Source: Psychrobacillus sp. OK032 (GTDB lineage Bacteria > Bacillota > Bacilli > Bacillales_A > Planococcaceae). From it: a stretch of 64,000 bases of DNA. Position 1 is the stretch's first letter, and every line of letters starts with the position of its first letter. The notes under the pieces are model-generated. The model was not told the origin of the DNA and ran no database searches. It saw nothing but the letters and a program-made list of their open reading frames with translations. This document shows positions 8,354-17,430 of this stretch, piece after piece. Where the stretch lies: contig NZ_FOGY01000008.1 of NCBI RefSeq assembly GCF_900111345.1, positions 1-64,000 on the forward strand. Direction: 5' to 3'. Made by a program: the position numbers and the translations under genes.

Positions 8354-9100
8354 CTAGCAATGTTTTTTCATTGAATCCATCGCTAAAGAATCAACTCTCA
8401 CTTGTCTTACTTGTAGTACCTTTAGTGTAAGATCAAGTACAATTTTTTCACGTAGATTACTAAATGATTCACCTACATCTGTAGGACATGGTGAAAAATC
8501 AAGCTCAAAGAAATCTGCACTTATTAACTCGCAATATGGCTGCTCGTTATAAAAAACATGATTTTCAAAGAAGAATTTATCCAAACGTGGTTCATCATTG
8601 TTTTTCGGATTAATGAACCGGGATCTGCTTTCTGAAGAATCACCTAAAACAGGGAAAACCAAAAAGTCCTCAGCACTTAATTCCGCAAAACCAGAAAATG
8701 GTACAGTAGCAATTCGGTCGCGAATAAATCCATTACAATTCGTTGTAGCATACTCAATATCCTTGCGGATAAATCCTTCTACAAACAATTTTGCTCTCGT
8801 CACTTCACGAACAGTACCATTACATTTTTCCGGTCCAAAACGTACAGGAACAAGTTTACATTGCTTGATAAAAACATCTTTAAACACTCTTTTAATTTCA
8901 CTTGCTGGTGGGTTAAGTGGAATATTCGCTTCTACTACGATTTGAAGTGTAGTTTCTGCTAATACAACAGGAACTTTAAGGATTGGATTAATGTTCGCTG
9001 GAACTAAACAAGGTCTTGCTGCTTCATCTGCTAGAGGTGTTAGTGTCACCGCTTCGACTGGACATGGAGCAACAATTCGATGATCATTTTGTTCACTCAT
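8354..9100 (-). CDS. DUF3794/CsxC-like spore surface protein, paralogue 2
   Basis: 248 residues with the same start context (AGGAGGTGATATTG before ATG) and the same two modules as the gene at 7411-8145: AETTLQIVVEANI, CKLVPVRFG, AKLFVEGFIRKDIEYAT, VPFSGFAEL, FYNEQPYCEL, KIVLDLTLKVLQVRQV. The C-terminus is extended by MDSMKKHC and ends in Cys. Differences from paralogue 1 are mostly in residues 1-35 and at single sites, so the duplication is recent. The upstream region holds three tandem copies of a promoter-bearing segment (9131-9513). A spore-surface role is inferred from the family only. Confidence 0.7.
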   Translation of the reverse strand: MSEQNDHRIVAPCPVEAVTLTPLADEAARPCLVPANINPILKVPVVLAETTLQIVVEANIPLNPPASEIKRVFKDVFIKQCKLVPVRFGPEKCNGTVREVTRAKLFVEGFIRKDIEYATTNCNGFIRDRIATVPFSGFAELSAEDFLVFPVLGDSSESRSRFINPKNNDEPRLDKFFFENHVFYNEQPYCELISADFFELDFSPCPTDVGESFSNLREKIVLDLTLKVLQVRQVRVDSLAMDSMKKHC

Positions 9101-9130
9101 CAATATCACCTCCTTTCAAATTTTCATTAA

Positions 9131-9513
9131 TTATTCATTCACTTGAATATAATCATTTTTAATCTTATCGTATGCTGTTCAACTCTTTAGTCTCTAAACT
9201 ATTGTAATAGGTATCGTCTTTTTTATTTTGTTTTGAGATTATAGCCTTAAAGCAGTAACCGAATTTTCTATTTTATTATCATTCATACACTTGAATATAC
9301 TATTAATCTTATCGTATGCTTTTCAACTCTCAGTATCTAAACTATTGTAATAGGTATCGTTTTTATATTTTGTTTAGAGATTATAGCCCTCAAGCAGTAA
9401 CCAAATTTTCTATTTTATTAACATTCATACACTTGAATATACTATTAATCTTATCGTATGCTTTTCAACTCTCAGTATCTAAACTATTGTAATAGGTATC
9501 GTTTTATATTTTT
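9131..9513. repeat. Three tandem units of about 142 bp upstream of paralogue 2
   Basis: Each unit runs from about ATTCATNCACTTGAATAT through AATCTTATCGTATGC, CAACTCT, CTATTGTAATAGGTATCG to a GCAGTAAC stretch. The units begin near 9131, 9274 and 9416. TATCGTATG falls at 9166, 9310 and 9452, so the period is 144 then 142. The end of each unit (TTAAAGCAGTAAC and CTCAAGCAGTAAC) resembles the 3' end of paralogue 3 (ATAAAGCTGTAAC at 9532). The units may therefore be duplications from which the gene body was lost. Confidence 0.8.
9166..9190 (-). promoter_or_regulatory. SigK/SigE-like -10 box for paralogue 2
   Basis: The minus strand reads CATACGATA, an exact CATANNNTA and close to the SigE -10 CATACAAT. 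Two further identical boxes stand at 9310-9318 and 9452-9460. Confidence 0.4.
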
Positions 9514-9523
9514 AGATTAGAAA

Positions 9524-10267
9524 TTAATGCCATAAAGCTGTAACTCTCACTTGTCTTACTTGTAGTACTTTTAAGGTAAGATCGACTACAATTTTTTCAC
9601 GTAGGGTATGAAACGATCCATCTTCATTTGTTGGACTTGGTGAAAAATCAAGTTCAAAGAATTTTGCACTTACTAACTCGCAATATGGTTGATCATTATA
9701 AAAAACATTATTTTCAAAAAAGAATTTATCTAAACGAGGAGTATCACCATTTTTCGGATCAATGAATCGGGATCTGCTGCCTTCTGGAGAATCACCTATA
9801 ACAGGGAAAAGGAAAAAGTCGTTACCTTCTAAATCTGCAAAACCAGAAAATGGAACAGTAGCAATTCGATCACGAATGACTCCGTTACAATCAGTTGTAG
9901 CATACTCAATATCTTTGCGAATAAATCCTTCTACAAACAATTTTGCTCTCGTTACTGTACGTAGAGTACCATTACAAACTTCTTCTCCAAATCGTACAGG
10001 AACAAGTTTACATTGCGTGATAAATACATCTTTAAACACTCTTTTAATTTCACTTGCTGGTGGGTCAAGCGGAATATCCGCTTCTACTACGATTTGAAGT
10101 GTGGTTTCTGCTAATACAGCAGGAACTTTAAGGATCGGCCTAGCAGGCGGTGCAATTAAACAAGGTGTTGCTCGTTCATCTTTTAAGGGGATTAGGGACG
10201 TTGCCTCAACCGGACACGGAACCACAATAGAGTGACCCTCATTACTTACTTCATTTTGTTTGCTCAA
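9524..10267 (-). CDS. DUF3794/CsxC-like spore surface protein, paralogue 3
   Basis: 247 residues from a TTG start with GGAGG 8 bases before it. It has the same architecture as the two genes to its left: AETTLQIVVEADI, CKLVPVRFGEE, AKLFVEGFIRKDIEYAT, VPFSGFADLEGNDF, SRFIDPKNGD, FYNDQPYCELVSA, KIVVDLTLKVLQVRQV. It is more diverged from them than they are from each other, so it is the older branch. The upstream SigK-like promoter is the best conserved of the small genes. No signal peptide. Predicted coat or exosporium protein, by family only. Confidence 0.7.
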   Translation of the reverse strand: MSKQNEVSNEGHSIVVPCPVEATSLIPLKDERATPCLIAPPARPILKVPAVLAETTLQIVVEADIPLDPPASEIKRVFKDVFITQCKLVPVRFGEEVCNGTLRTVTRAKLFVEGFIRKDIEYATTDCNGVIRDRIATVPFSGFADLEGNDFFLFPVIGDSPEGSRSRFIDPKNGDTPRLDKFFFENNVFYNDQPYCELVSAKFFELDFSPSPTNEDGSFHTLREKIVVDLTLKVLQVRQVRVTALWH

Positions 10268-10298
10268 TAATATCCTCCATTCATTCTTCCTTACGTTC

Positions 10299-10325
10299 TA
10301 ACCTATGTTGCATTGAGATTAGTGT
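10299..10325 (-). promoter_or_regulatory. SigK-like promoter of paralogue 3
   Basis: The minus strand has AC (10324-10325), 16 bases, then CATAGGTTA (10299-10307). This fits AC-N16-CATANNNTA. The -10 box ends 31 bases before the TTG start. Confidence 0.5.
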
Positions 10326-10433
10326 CTAAGCAAAAAACACAGAACGAAGGTGAATTCCTCTATAACATAGAAATACTATTGAGTTTAGATGCATGTATAA
10401 CAGATTATCCGAGCGTTAAATATTTTTTGGCAC

Positions 10434-10484
10434 AACAAAAGACGGCTTTACATTCAACATTCGAAAATAAAGTCGTCTTTTGTT
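10434..10484 (-). terminator. Hairpin after the large repeat protein gene
   Basis: AACAAAAGACGGCTTTA on the plus strand pairs with TAAAGTCGTCTTTTGTT, a 17-base arm with one mismatch around a loop of about 17. It lies 140 bases beyond the stop at 10625. There is no long T run beyond the stem, so it may act as an A/T-rich terminator. Confidence 0.6.
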
Positions 10485-10624
10485 AGTATTCAAAAAAACA
10501 GAATTCACTTTTGGAAAATGGCACCATTTCATTAATAAGTAGAAATAAATACTCAATAAGAAGTAATTAAATATGGACCATCCTTTTCTCTTTTGTTCAT
10601 TAAGCTATAAATATGCTTTCATTA

Positions 10625-13600
10625 TTAGGTTAATTGTTGATTTATCACAGTTGAAACTGTTTGTACTTGTAGTAGTTGGATTATTAATTCCATCACTATT
10701 TTTTGATGTAGTGGATGAAAAATTTGTTCCTGCTTTACTGAGTTCGTGTTTTTATCTATATTCGCATCAGCAATATATTCAATACTTTGATATATATTTC
10801 CTTCTATAAATAGTTTGCCTTTTAATGCAATACGCCTCTCATCAGCTGGTGAAGGAGCAAATCTGGTTGGTACAAACTTGCAATTTGTTAATTCCACTAC
10901 TTTAGAAATTTCTTTTACTTTATTCACTTTCTCTTCAAATAAAACATCTTCGTCTAAACAGACTTCTAAGTTATATTCCCCTACTACAACCGGGACTCTC
11001 GTATTTACATACTTATGGTTGGGATATACGTTATTTGTTTCTCCTGTTTTCCTAGAATTGTCATGGATTGGTACCACAACAGCTCGATTGTAAACCTTCT
11101 GCTCTTTCATATTCTCTCGATCAACCCTTTTAAGATCAGTTGAGAATATCATTTCATGTGATTTAAAACCAACTAAATGGCAATATGGTTGTTCGTGAAA
11201 ATAAGTTATCGTATCAAATAAATCGGTTTCCAATTGGGGGCTTTTGTGATCGGATGGATCAATAAATTTAAATGTGTTTTGAAAGGTACTACCGAATACT
11301 GGAGGATGGTGAAAGTTATCAACTTCTGCAAATGTGGAAATCGGAATTTTTATCGTTTTTGAACGTACCATAGTATGTCCATTAAGGTTAATTGAATGTT
11401 TTATATCAACGTTATCATTGTTTTCAATTTTATGTTTATTTTCATCATTTGAGTTATCTACTGCAGCATCTAGTGCTATCATACCTTCCTTTTCAAGGTT
11501 ATTTTCAGACTGATCTGTCACAGTTTCTGGTTGGAGATCATTGCCGCTATTCGCATTAGGTAAACTAGAAGAATAATGGATATTATGAATTTTTCGGAAA
11601 ACGGTTAAGGGGATTTTTATTGTTTTTTTGCGTATTTTCGTATGTTTATCAGGTTCATTCACGTGATTGATTTTCAGATTATTTTCTGTTGTGTTTAATT
11701 CTAAAATATCTTCCATTTCTATATTATGCTTAGGAAAATCAACTAAAGTTGCACTTTCCCTTTCAATAGGAGAGCGGGAATTATGAATTTTTGTCAAAGC
11801 TGAGAGCGGTATTTTTATTGTCTTTTTACTTACTGTATGGTTATTAAGTACATTTGCGTTATCGTTTTCTAAATTTACTTCTAATGTTTCTTCCTTTTCC
11901 GGAATATGCTCGGACTGAGGAATTACCTCATGCTCTGCTGTGGCTTCCATTTTATCTTCTAATATGTCTCCCTTTTCGGGATTATTAGCAGACAGTGACA
12001 CTAGCTCCTGCTCTACTGCGGCTTCTTTTTGGGGAGCACTTTCAGTATTCGCTTCTATTGAGATTGGAGGATAGCGTAAATTATGAATTTTCACGAAAGT
12101 GGAGAACGGTATTTTTATTGTCTTTTTCCTTACTACTGTATCTTTATTAAGCTCATTTGCGTTATCGCTTTCTAAATTTACTTCTAATGTTCCTTCCATT
12201 TCCGAAGTATGCTCGGACTGAGGAATTACCTCATGCTCTGCTGTGGCTTCCATTTTATCTTCTAATATGTCTTCCTCTTCGGGATTATTAGCAGACAGTG
12301 ACACTAGCTCCTGCTCTGCTGCGAATTCTTTTTGGGGAGCACTGTCAGTATTCGCTTCTATTGAGATTCCTGGATAGCGTAAATTATGAATTTTCACAAA
12401 AGTGGAGAACGGTATTTTTATTGTCTTTTTCCTTACTACTGTATCTTTATTAAGTACATTTGCATTATCGATTTCTAAATTTACTTCTAATGTTTCTTCC
12501 TTTTCCGGAATATGCTCGGACTTAGGAATTACCTCATGCTCTGCTGTGGCTTCCATTTCGGGATTATGCTCAGACTGAGACACTCCTCCCCGCTCTGCTG
12601 TGTCTTCAATTTGAGGTACATTGTAAGTATTCGCTTCTATAGAGATTGCTGGATAGCGTAAATAATGAATTTTTGCGAAAGTGGTGAATGGTATTTTAAT
12701 TGTCTTTTTGCTTACTATTGTATGTTTATTAAGCACATTTGCGCTATCGATTTCTAAATTATCTGCTAGACCTAATATGTCTTCCATTTCGGGATTATGC
12801 TCGGACTGAGACACTCCTCCCTGCTCTGCTGTGGCTTCCATTTTATCTTCTAATATATCTTCCTTTTCGGGATTATTAGCAGACAGTGACATTAGCTCCT
12901 GCTCTGCTGCGAATTCCTTTTGGGGAACACTGTCAGTATGCGCTTCTATAGAGATTGCTGGATAGCGTAAAGAATGAATTTTCGCGAAAGTGGAGAACGG
13001 TATTTTTATTGTCTTTTTCCTTACTACTGTATCTTTATTAAGTACATTTGCATTATCGATTTCTAAATTATCTTCTAATATGTCTTCTATTTCGGAATTA
13101 TGCTCGGACTGAGGAATTACCTCATGCTCTGCTGTGGCTTCCATTTCGGGATTATGCTCGGACTGAGACACTCCTCCCTGCTCTGCTGCGGCTTCCATTT
13201 CGGGATTATGCTCGGACTGAGACACTCCTCCCTGCTCTGCTGTGGCTTCCATTTTAACTTCTAATATATCTTCCTTTTCGGGATTATTAGCAGACAGTGA
13301 CACTAGCTCCTGCTCTGCTGCGAATTCCTTTTGGGGAACACTGTCAGTATGCGCTTCTATAGAGATTGCTGAATAGCGTAAATAATGAATTTTGGCGAAA
13401 GTGGTGAATGGTATTTTAATTGTCTTTTTGCTTACTATTGTATGTTTATTAAGCACATTTGCGCTATCGACTTCTAAATTATCTGCTAGACCTAATATGT
13501 CTTCCATTTCGGGATTATGCTCGGACTGAGACACTCCCCCCTGCTCTGCTGTGGCTTCCATTTTATCTTCTAATATATCTTCCTTTTCGGGATTATTAGC

Positions 13601-14782
13601 AGACAGTGATACTAGCTCCTGCTCTACTGCGGTTTCAATTTGGGCTACATTGTCAGTATTCACTTCAGTTGAGATTGGAGGATAGCAAAAATTATGGATT
13701 TTTGTGAAAGTGGAGAACGCTATTTTTATTGTCTTTTTGCTTACTACTATATCTTTGTTAAATACATTTGCATTATCCATTTCTAAATTATCTTCAAATA
13801 TGTCTTTCATTTCGGGATTATGCTCAGACAGCGACACTAGCTCCTGCTCTGCTGTGTCCTCCTTTTGAGGTACAATGTCAGTATTCGCTTCTATTGAGAT
13901 TGGTGGATAGCGGAAATTATGAATTTTTGTGAAAGTGGAGAATGGTATTTTTATTATCTTTTTGCTTACTACTGTATCTTTTTTAAGCACATTTGCGTTA
14001 TCGTTTCTTAAATTTTCTTCTATTATATCTTTCATTTCGGGATTATGCACAGCCAGAGGCACTAGCTCCTGCTCTGCTGTGAATTCCTCTTGGGGAACAC
14101 TGTCAGTATTCGCACCAGTTGAGATTGGAGGGTAGCGGAAATTATGAATTTTTGCTAAAGTCGAGAACGGTATTTTTATTGTCTTTTTGCTTAATACTAC
14201 ATTTTTATTAAGCACATTTGCGTTACCGATTTCTAAATTTTCTTCTATTATATCTTCCATTTCGGGATTATGTCCAGACAGTGATACTAGATCCTGCTCT
14301 ACTGTGGCTTCACTTTTGGGTGGTACGATGTCAGTATTCGCTTCTATTGAGATTGGAGGATAGCGGAAATTATGAATTTTTGCGAAAGTGGATGATGGTA
14401 TTTTTATTGTCTTTTTGCTTGCTATTGTATCTTTATTAAGTACAATTGCGTTATCCAATTCTAAATTATCTTCTAATATTTCTTCCATTTCGAGATTATG
14501 CCCAGACAGTGACACTAGCTCCTGCTCTGCTGTGGCTTCCAATGGGATTGGAGTGTCACTGTTCACTTGATCCACTGCATTTATATTGTGATAATCAGAA
14601 GAAGTAGTAAAAGTAAATACGTTTTTTTGTGAAACATTTCTCTTCTGCATAGCATCCTGGTTAAACCAAGGGAGTGTAAATTCTCCTTCCTTGTTCATAT
14701 AATGAAAGTCATGAGCAATAGAAGACATATATGCTTTTTCGGGATTAAATTTTATTTTTGGTATAATTTGATCGTCAAACAT
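10625..14782 (-). CDS. Giant repeat protein with a module-swapped DUF3794/CsxC-like C-terminus
   Basis: 1385 residues, no signal peptide. Residues 1-95 are unique. Then come 11 copies of a unit that opens with KKTIKIPFSTFAKIHNFRYP and continues with an acidic linker rich in E, S and N (EQELVSLS, HNPEMEDI, ANVLNKDT). Early units are about 75 residues; later ones are longer, with nested ATAEQGGVSQSEHNPEME insertions. A twelfth copy (KTIKIPISTFAEV) runs into the C-terminal 230 residues, where module B (FKFIDPSD, FHEQPYCHLVGF) now precedes module A (TRVPVVVGEYNLEV, CKFVPTRFA, GKLFIEGNI). The shared closing HQKIVMELIIQLLQVQTV follows. That order is the reverse of its three neighbours. It is probably a fibrous spore-surface protein, which is inference. 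The ribosome site AAGGTGGG stands about 12 bases from the ATG, longer than usual. Confidence 0.75.
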   Translation of the reverse strand: MFDDQIIPKIKFNPEKAYMSSIAHDFHYMNKEGEFTLPWFNQDAMQKRNVSQKNVFTFTTSSDYHNINAVDQVNSDTPIPLEATAEQELVSLSGHNLEMEEILEDNLELDNAIVLNKDTIASKKTIKIPSSTFAKIHNFRYPPISIEANTDIVPPKSEATVEQDLVSLSGHNPEMEDIIEENLEIGNANVLNKNVVLSKKTIKIPFSTLAKIHNFRYPPISTGANTDSVPQEEFTAEQELVPLAVHNPEMKDIIEENLRNDNANVLKKDTVVSKKIIKIPFSTFTKIHNFRYPPISIEANTDIVPQKEDTAEQELVSLSEHNPEMKDIFEDNLEMDNANVFNKDIVVSKKTIKIAFSTFTKIHNFCYPPISTEVNTDNVAQIETAVEQELVSLSANNPEKEDILEDKMEATAEQGGVSQSEHNPEMEDILGLADNLEVDSANVLNKHTIVSKKTIKIPFTTFAKIHYLRYSAISIEAHTDSVPQKEFAAEQELVSLSANNPEKEDILEVKMEATAEQGGVSQSEHNPEMEAAAEQGGVSQSEHNPEMEATAEHEVIPQSEHNSEIEDILEDNLEIDNANVLNKDTVVRKKTIKIPFSTFAKIHSLRYPAISIEAHTDSVPQKEFAAEQELMSLSANNPEKEDILEDKMEATAEQGGVSQSEHNPEMEDILGLADNLEIDSANVLNKHTIVSKKTIKIPFTTFAKIHYLRYPAISIEANTYNVPQIEDTAERGGVSQSEHNPEMEATAEHEVIPKSEHIPEKEETLEVNLEIDNANVLNKDTVVRKKTIKIPFSTFVKIHNLRYPGISIEANTDSAPQKEFAAEQELVSLSANNPEEEDILEDKMEATAEHEVIPQSEHTSEMEGTLEVNLESDNANELNKDTVVRKKTIKIPFSTFVKIHNLRYPPISIEANTESAPQKEAAVEQELVSLSANNPEKGDILEDKMEATAEHEVIPQSEHIPEKEETLEVNLENDNANVLNNHTVSKKTIKIPLSALTKIHNSRSPIERESATLVDFPKHNIEMEDILELNTTENNLKINHVNEPDKHTKIRKKTIKIPLTVFRKIHNIHYSSSLPNANSGNDLQPETVTDQSENNLEKEGMIALDAAVDNSNDENKHKIENNDNVDIKHSINLNGHTMVRSKTIKIPISTFAEVDNFHHPPVFGSTFQNTFKFIDPSDHKSPQLETDLFDTITYFHEQPYCHLVGFKSHEMIFSTDLKRVDRENMKEQKVYNRAVVVPIHDNSRKTGETNNVYPNHKYVNTRVPVVVGEYNLEVCLDEDVLFEEKVNKVKEISKVVELTNCKFVPTRFAPSPADERRIALKGKLFIEGNIYQSIEYIADANIDKNTNSVKQEQIFHPLHQKIVMELIIQLLQVQTVSTVINQQLT

Positions 14783-14841
14783 GAAATTTTCATCCCACCT
14801 TGTTTATTCAAAATTTTGGATGTTTAGGCCTTTGTATTATT

Positions 14842-14868
14842 TATTCTATGCAAATTCCTACAATTAGT
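14842..14868 (-). promoter_or_regulatory. SigK-like promoter of the giant repeat protein
   Basis: The minus strand has AC (14867-14868), exactly 16 bases, then CATAGAATA (14842-14850), an exact SigK pattern. The -10 box lies about 60 bases before the ATG. Confidence 0.5.
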
Positions 14869-15176
14869 TCTTCTATTCATTATGAACAAGTCCATCTATT
14901 ACTAATTCCTAAAAAATAAAAAACCCCTGCATGTTCAATTGTATCTCAATCCATACAAACATGGATTTTTTACACAACCTACATAGAGGGGGTTTAACAC
15001 TCAACATATAATTTTTTTGTCTTTATACTAATTTATATACTTCAGAATATTCGTCATTCTAAATAATCCGCTAGGAAATTGCCGTTAAGCCTTTCCTTAG
15101 TTAGTATATAAAATTTCTAGCGTTTCTTCAACAGTAAACGCTGATCATGCTTCTTTTTGGAGCGCCAGTATGCATA
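14869..15176. other. Intergenic region, hairpins only
   Basis: Holds AAACCCC (about 14920) and GGGGGTTT (about 14987), which could pair over a long loop, and AGCGTTT/AAACGCT near 15120-15142, a short stem that could end ypvA transcription. No ORF with a ribosome site seen. Confidence 0.4.
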
Positions 15177-17078
15177 TCAACCAATAATAGCTGTTGGTAA
15201 AATCCCTGTAAATCGACTTTCCAATTTCGCTTCTTCTTCATTTAATAGAAGATGAATTTCTCCATGGTCACTGGAAGTACGAATTAAACGTCCAATTCCT
15301 TGCTGTAATCTTAAGAGCATAAAAGGTAATTCCACTTCTTCAAATGGATTATTCGAAAAAGATCTTTTCGCATCAAATAATGGATCTGCTAGCGGGAATG
15401 GCAAATCATAGATGATTACTCTCGTTAAGGCTTCTTGTGGTAAATCAAGCCCTTCCCATAGATGATACGAACATAGTGTTGTATAATCACCATTTTGAAA
15501 CTCTTTGACGATCGTCGAAAGCTCACGGTCCCCTTCATATACAACATTTGTAGAAGTAGTCGAACGGGAGCGGAATTGCTCCATCGCTGCTTTGGATTTA
15601 AATAATATTAATGTCTGTTGCACATTTTCTAATAATCCATCGACTTGCTTCACTTTATCTTCTTGACTTGTCTTGTGTGCATATATTTTCATCACTTCAT
15701 CATAGTCGAACGGTGATTCTACAGAGAACGATTGAAACTTTTCAATTCCTAAAGAATCTGCAATATACGAAAAATCTTTTTCAATTGATAAGGTAGCAGA
15801 CGAAAAAACGATTGGTAACTGAGAAGTGAATAACTTTTCATGCAAAATATCCGTTACTAGACGTGGCATGATAATAAGTGTCTCATGTCCATCAATTATC
15901 TCTAGCCACTCTACGCCGTCTCCTTTTTCCGTAAATAAACGTAAAGAGAATGAATATTGCTCCAAAAATTCCTCCACCATACGAAGTTCATATTCAGGTA
16001 TCGTAAACAACTCGGACTCAAATACAAATTCCTCTAGCAAATCGTCTGTAATACGAATCGCTTGTTTGCAAATTTGCATAAGTTCTGGAGTTTTATCGAT
16101 TTTCATCCGTTCGCTTTCTTCTTCGGTGCTGTTTTTTCTCAACATACCGAAAATACGGTCATGTGTTTCTTGTAACACTTCCATTAAATTCAATGTTTTT
16201 TCACGAACGCCATCTACCATGACGCGTTCTAGTAATTGAACTAGCGTTTCACTTTGCACTTCATACGTTAACGCTTTTTGCGCTGCAAACTCCAGTAAAT
16301 GCCCTTCATCTAGTACAATCATGGACACATCAGGTAGTAATGGCATTTGTCCTTCTCGCACACGGGATTCCTTCGTCCAAATATGCTCCATTAGAAACTC
16401 ATGCGAACAAATGATTAGATCCGTCGATTGACGATAGTTTTGGCGATGGATGGTTTGACCACAGCGATTTCGAACATCACATACTGTACATTGTTGTGTC
16501 GGATGATAATTTACCTTTTGCCAATCGGCATCGCTTACACCTGGAAATTGACTTCGTTCTCCATACGGATAAAGCTGTTGAAGAGATGAATGACCGTACA
16601 CAAAATCAGGTATTTGATCTTCAATCTCTTCTAAAAAGAAATCATTATCTCCATCTTTTTGCGCTTCTTCTAAACGTTTCAAGCATAAATACTGGTCGCG
16701 TGATTTGGCTAAACGGACATCTATGTTAATATCTAAATAATTTTGGAGTTTAAAAATATCCCCTGCTTCTTTAACTAATTGCTCGATCAACGTTTCATCG
16801 GCACAAGCGATTAATGCTGGCTTACCTGTATACCGCGCATACGAAATAGCAGGTAGTAAGTATGCAATCGTTTTACCTGTACCGACGCCAGCTTCTGCAA
16901 ATAATACATTTTTTTCTTTTAGTGTTTTCTCAATTTGATATGCCATGAAGATTTGCTCATCCCGACATTCAAATCCTTTTTCGGGTAATTCATCATATAA
17001 GACATCTCCCATCCAATCTCCTAATGACTCAAAGAAAGAACGGTCTTTTGATAATTGAAATGGTAACGCATTTTTCAT
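15177..17078 (-). CDS. ypvA: DinG/XPD-family DNA helicase YpvA
   Basis: A 633-residue SF2 helicase. Walker A is in EAGVGTGKT (about 72-80), the DEAH-like box is VLDEGHLLE, and the late motifs are SSATLS and QQGIGRLIRT. Between the ATPase motifs lie Cys residues (YLCLKR, QQCTVCDVRNRC) spaced like the XPD/DinG iron-sulphur cluster. No exonuclease domain, unlike the DinG at 40473-43229. Start chosen at MKNALPF because AAGGAG lies 7 bases upstream; the frame stays open to 17132. In B. subtilis ypvA is also near ypsC. Likely unwinds damaged or structured DNA; the substrate is unknown. Confidence 0.88.
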   Translation of the reverse strand: MKNALPFQLSKDRSFFESLGDWMGDVLYDELPEKGFECRDEQIFMAYQIEKTLKEKNVLFAEAGVGTGKTIAYLLPAISYARYTGKPALIACADETLIEQLVKEAGDIFKLQNYLDINIDVRLAKSRDQYLCLKRLEEAQKDGDNDFFLEEIEDQIPDFVYGHSSLQQLYPYGERSQFPGVSDADWQKVNYHPTQQCTVCDVRNRCGQTIHRQNYRQSTDLIICSHEFLMEHIWTKESRVREGQMPLLPDVSMIVLDEGHLLEFAAQKALTYEVQSETLVQLLERVMVDGVREKTLNLMEVLQETHDRIFGMLRKNSTEEESERMKIDKTPELMQICKQAIRITDDLLEEFVFESELFTIPEYELRMVEEFLEQYSFSLRLFTEKGDGVEWLEIIDGHETLIIMPRLVTDILHEKLFTSQLPIVFSSATLSIEKDFSYIADSLGIEKFQSFSVESPFDYDEVMKIYAHKTSQEDKVKQVDGLLENVQQTLILFKSKAAMEQFRSRSTTSTNVVYEGDRELSTIVKEFQNGDYTTLCSYHLWEGLDLPQEALTRVIIYDLPFPLADPLFDAKRSFSNNPFEEVELPFMLLRLQQGIGRLIRTSSDHGEIHLLLNEEEAKLESRFTGILPTAIIG

Positions 17079-17094
17079 CATAAAACTCCTTACT

Positions 17095-17405
17095 TCCATC
17101 AATTTTACCTGCTGTATCTGTGCTCCAATCAAATACGCCTCGGCGTATTTGCTTCCAGTTCAAGTAAGGAAGTTAGCCTAAGAACGTCGCATCCTTGCGA
17201 CAACATCTAACTGACCTGCATCACGCAGGCCTGAGCTCGCTCGATAAATTCCTTAAAAAAACTGTGGCATCCGCCGGAGGCTTTAACTTTATTCAGCAGG
17301 GGTTTGTGGACCCTCGCTGAAATGTATGCATGCTTTGCATTCTTCTCACCACTTATAGAAGTGCTAAACTTCTGCTCCTGCGCTAGCTCGTCGCAAACAA
17401 ACATT
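17095..17405. repeat. Mosaic of small palindromes, copy 2
   Basis: A chain of short inverted repeats: AAATACGCCTCGGCGTATTT (17136), GTCGCATCCTTGCGAC (17187), CCTGCATCACGCAGG (17215), GCATCCGCCGGAGGC (17267), GCATGCTTTGC (17330). It shares CGCCTCGGCG and CCGCCGGAGG with 4005-4150. An open frame of 65 codons on the minus strand follows from the repeat and is not taken as a gene. Confidence 0.65.
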
Positions 17406-17430
17406 TGCTAAATGAAGTTATGTGAATAAC

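Noticed and set aside
10815-14570. Several plus-strand open frames opposite the giant protein
   Set aside because: They are mirror images of the repeat coding sequence, with repeated composition and no ribosome sites.
17207-17404. 65-codon open frame on the minus strand
   Set aside because: It is composed entirely of the palindrome mosaic, has no ribosome site and fits no protein family.
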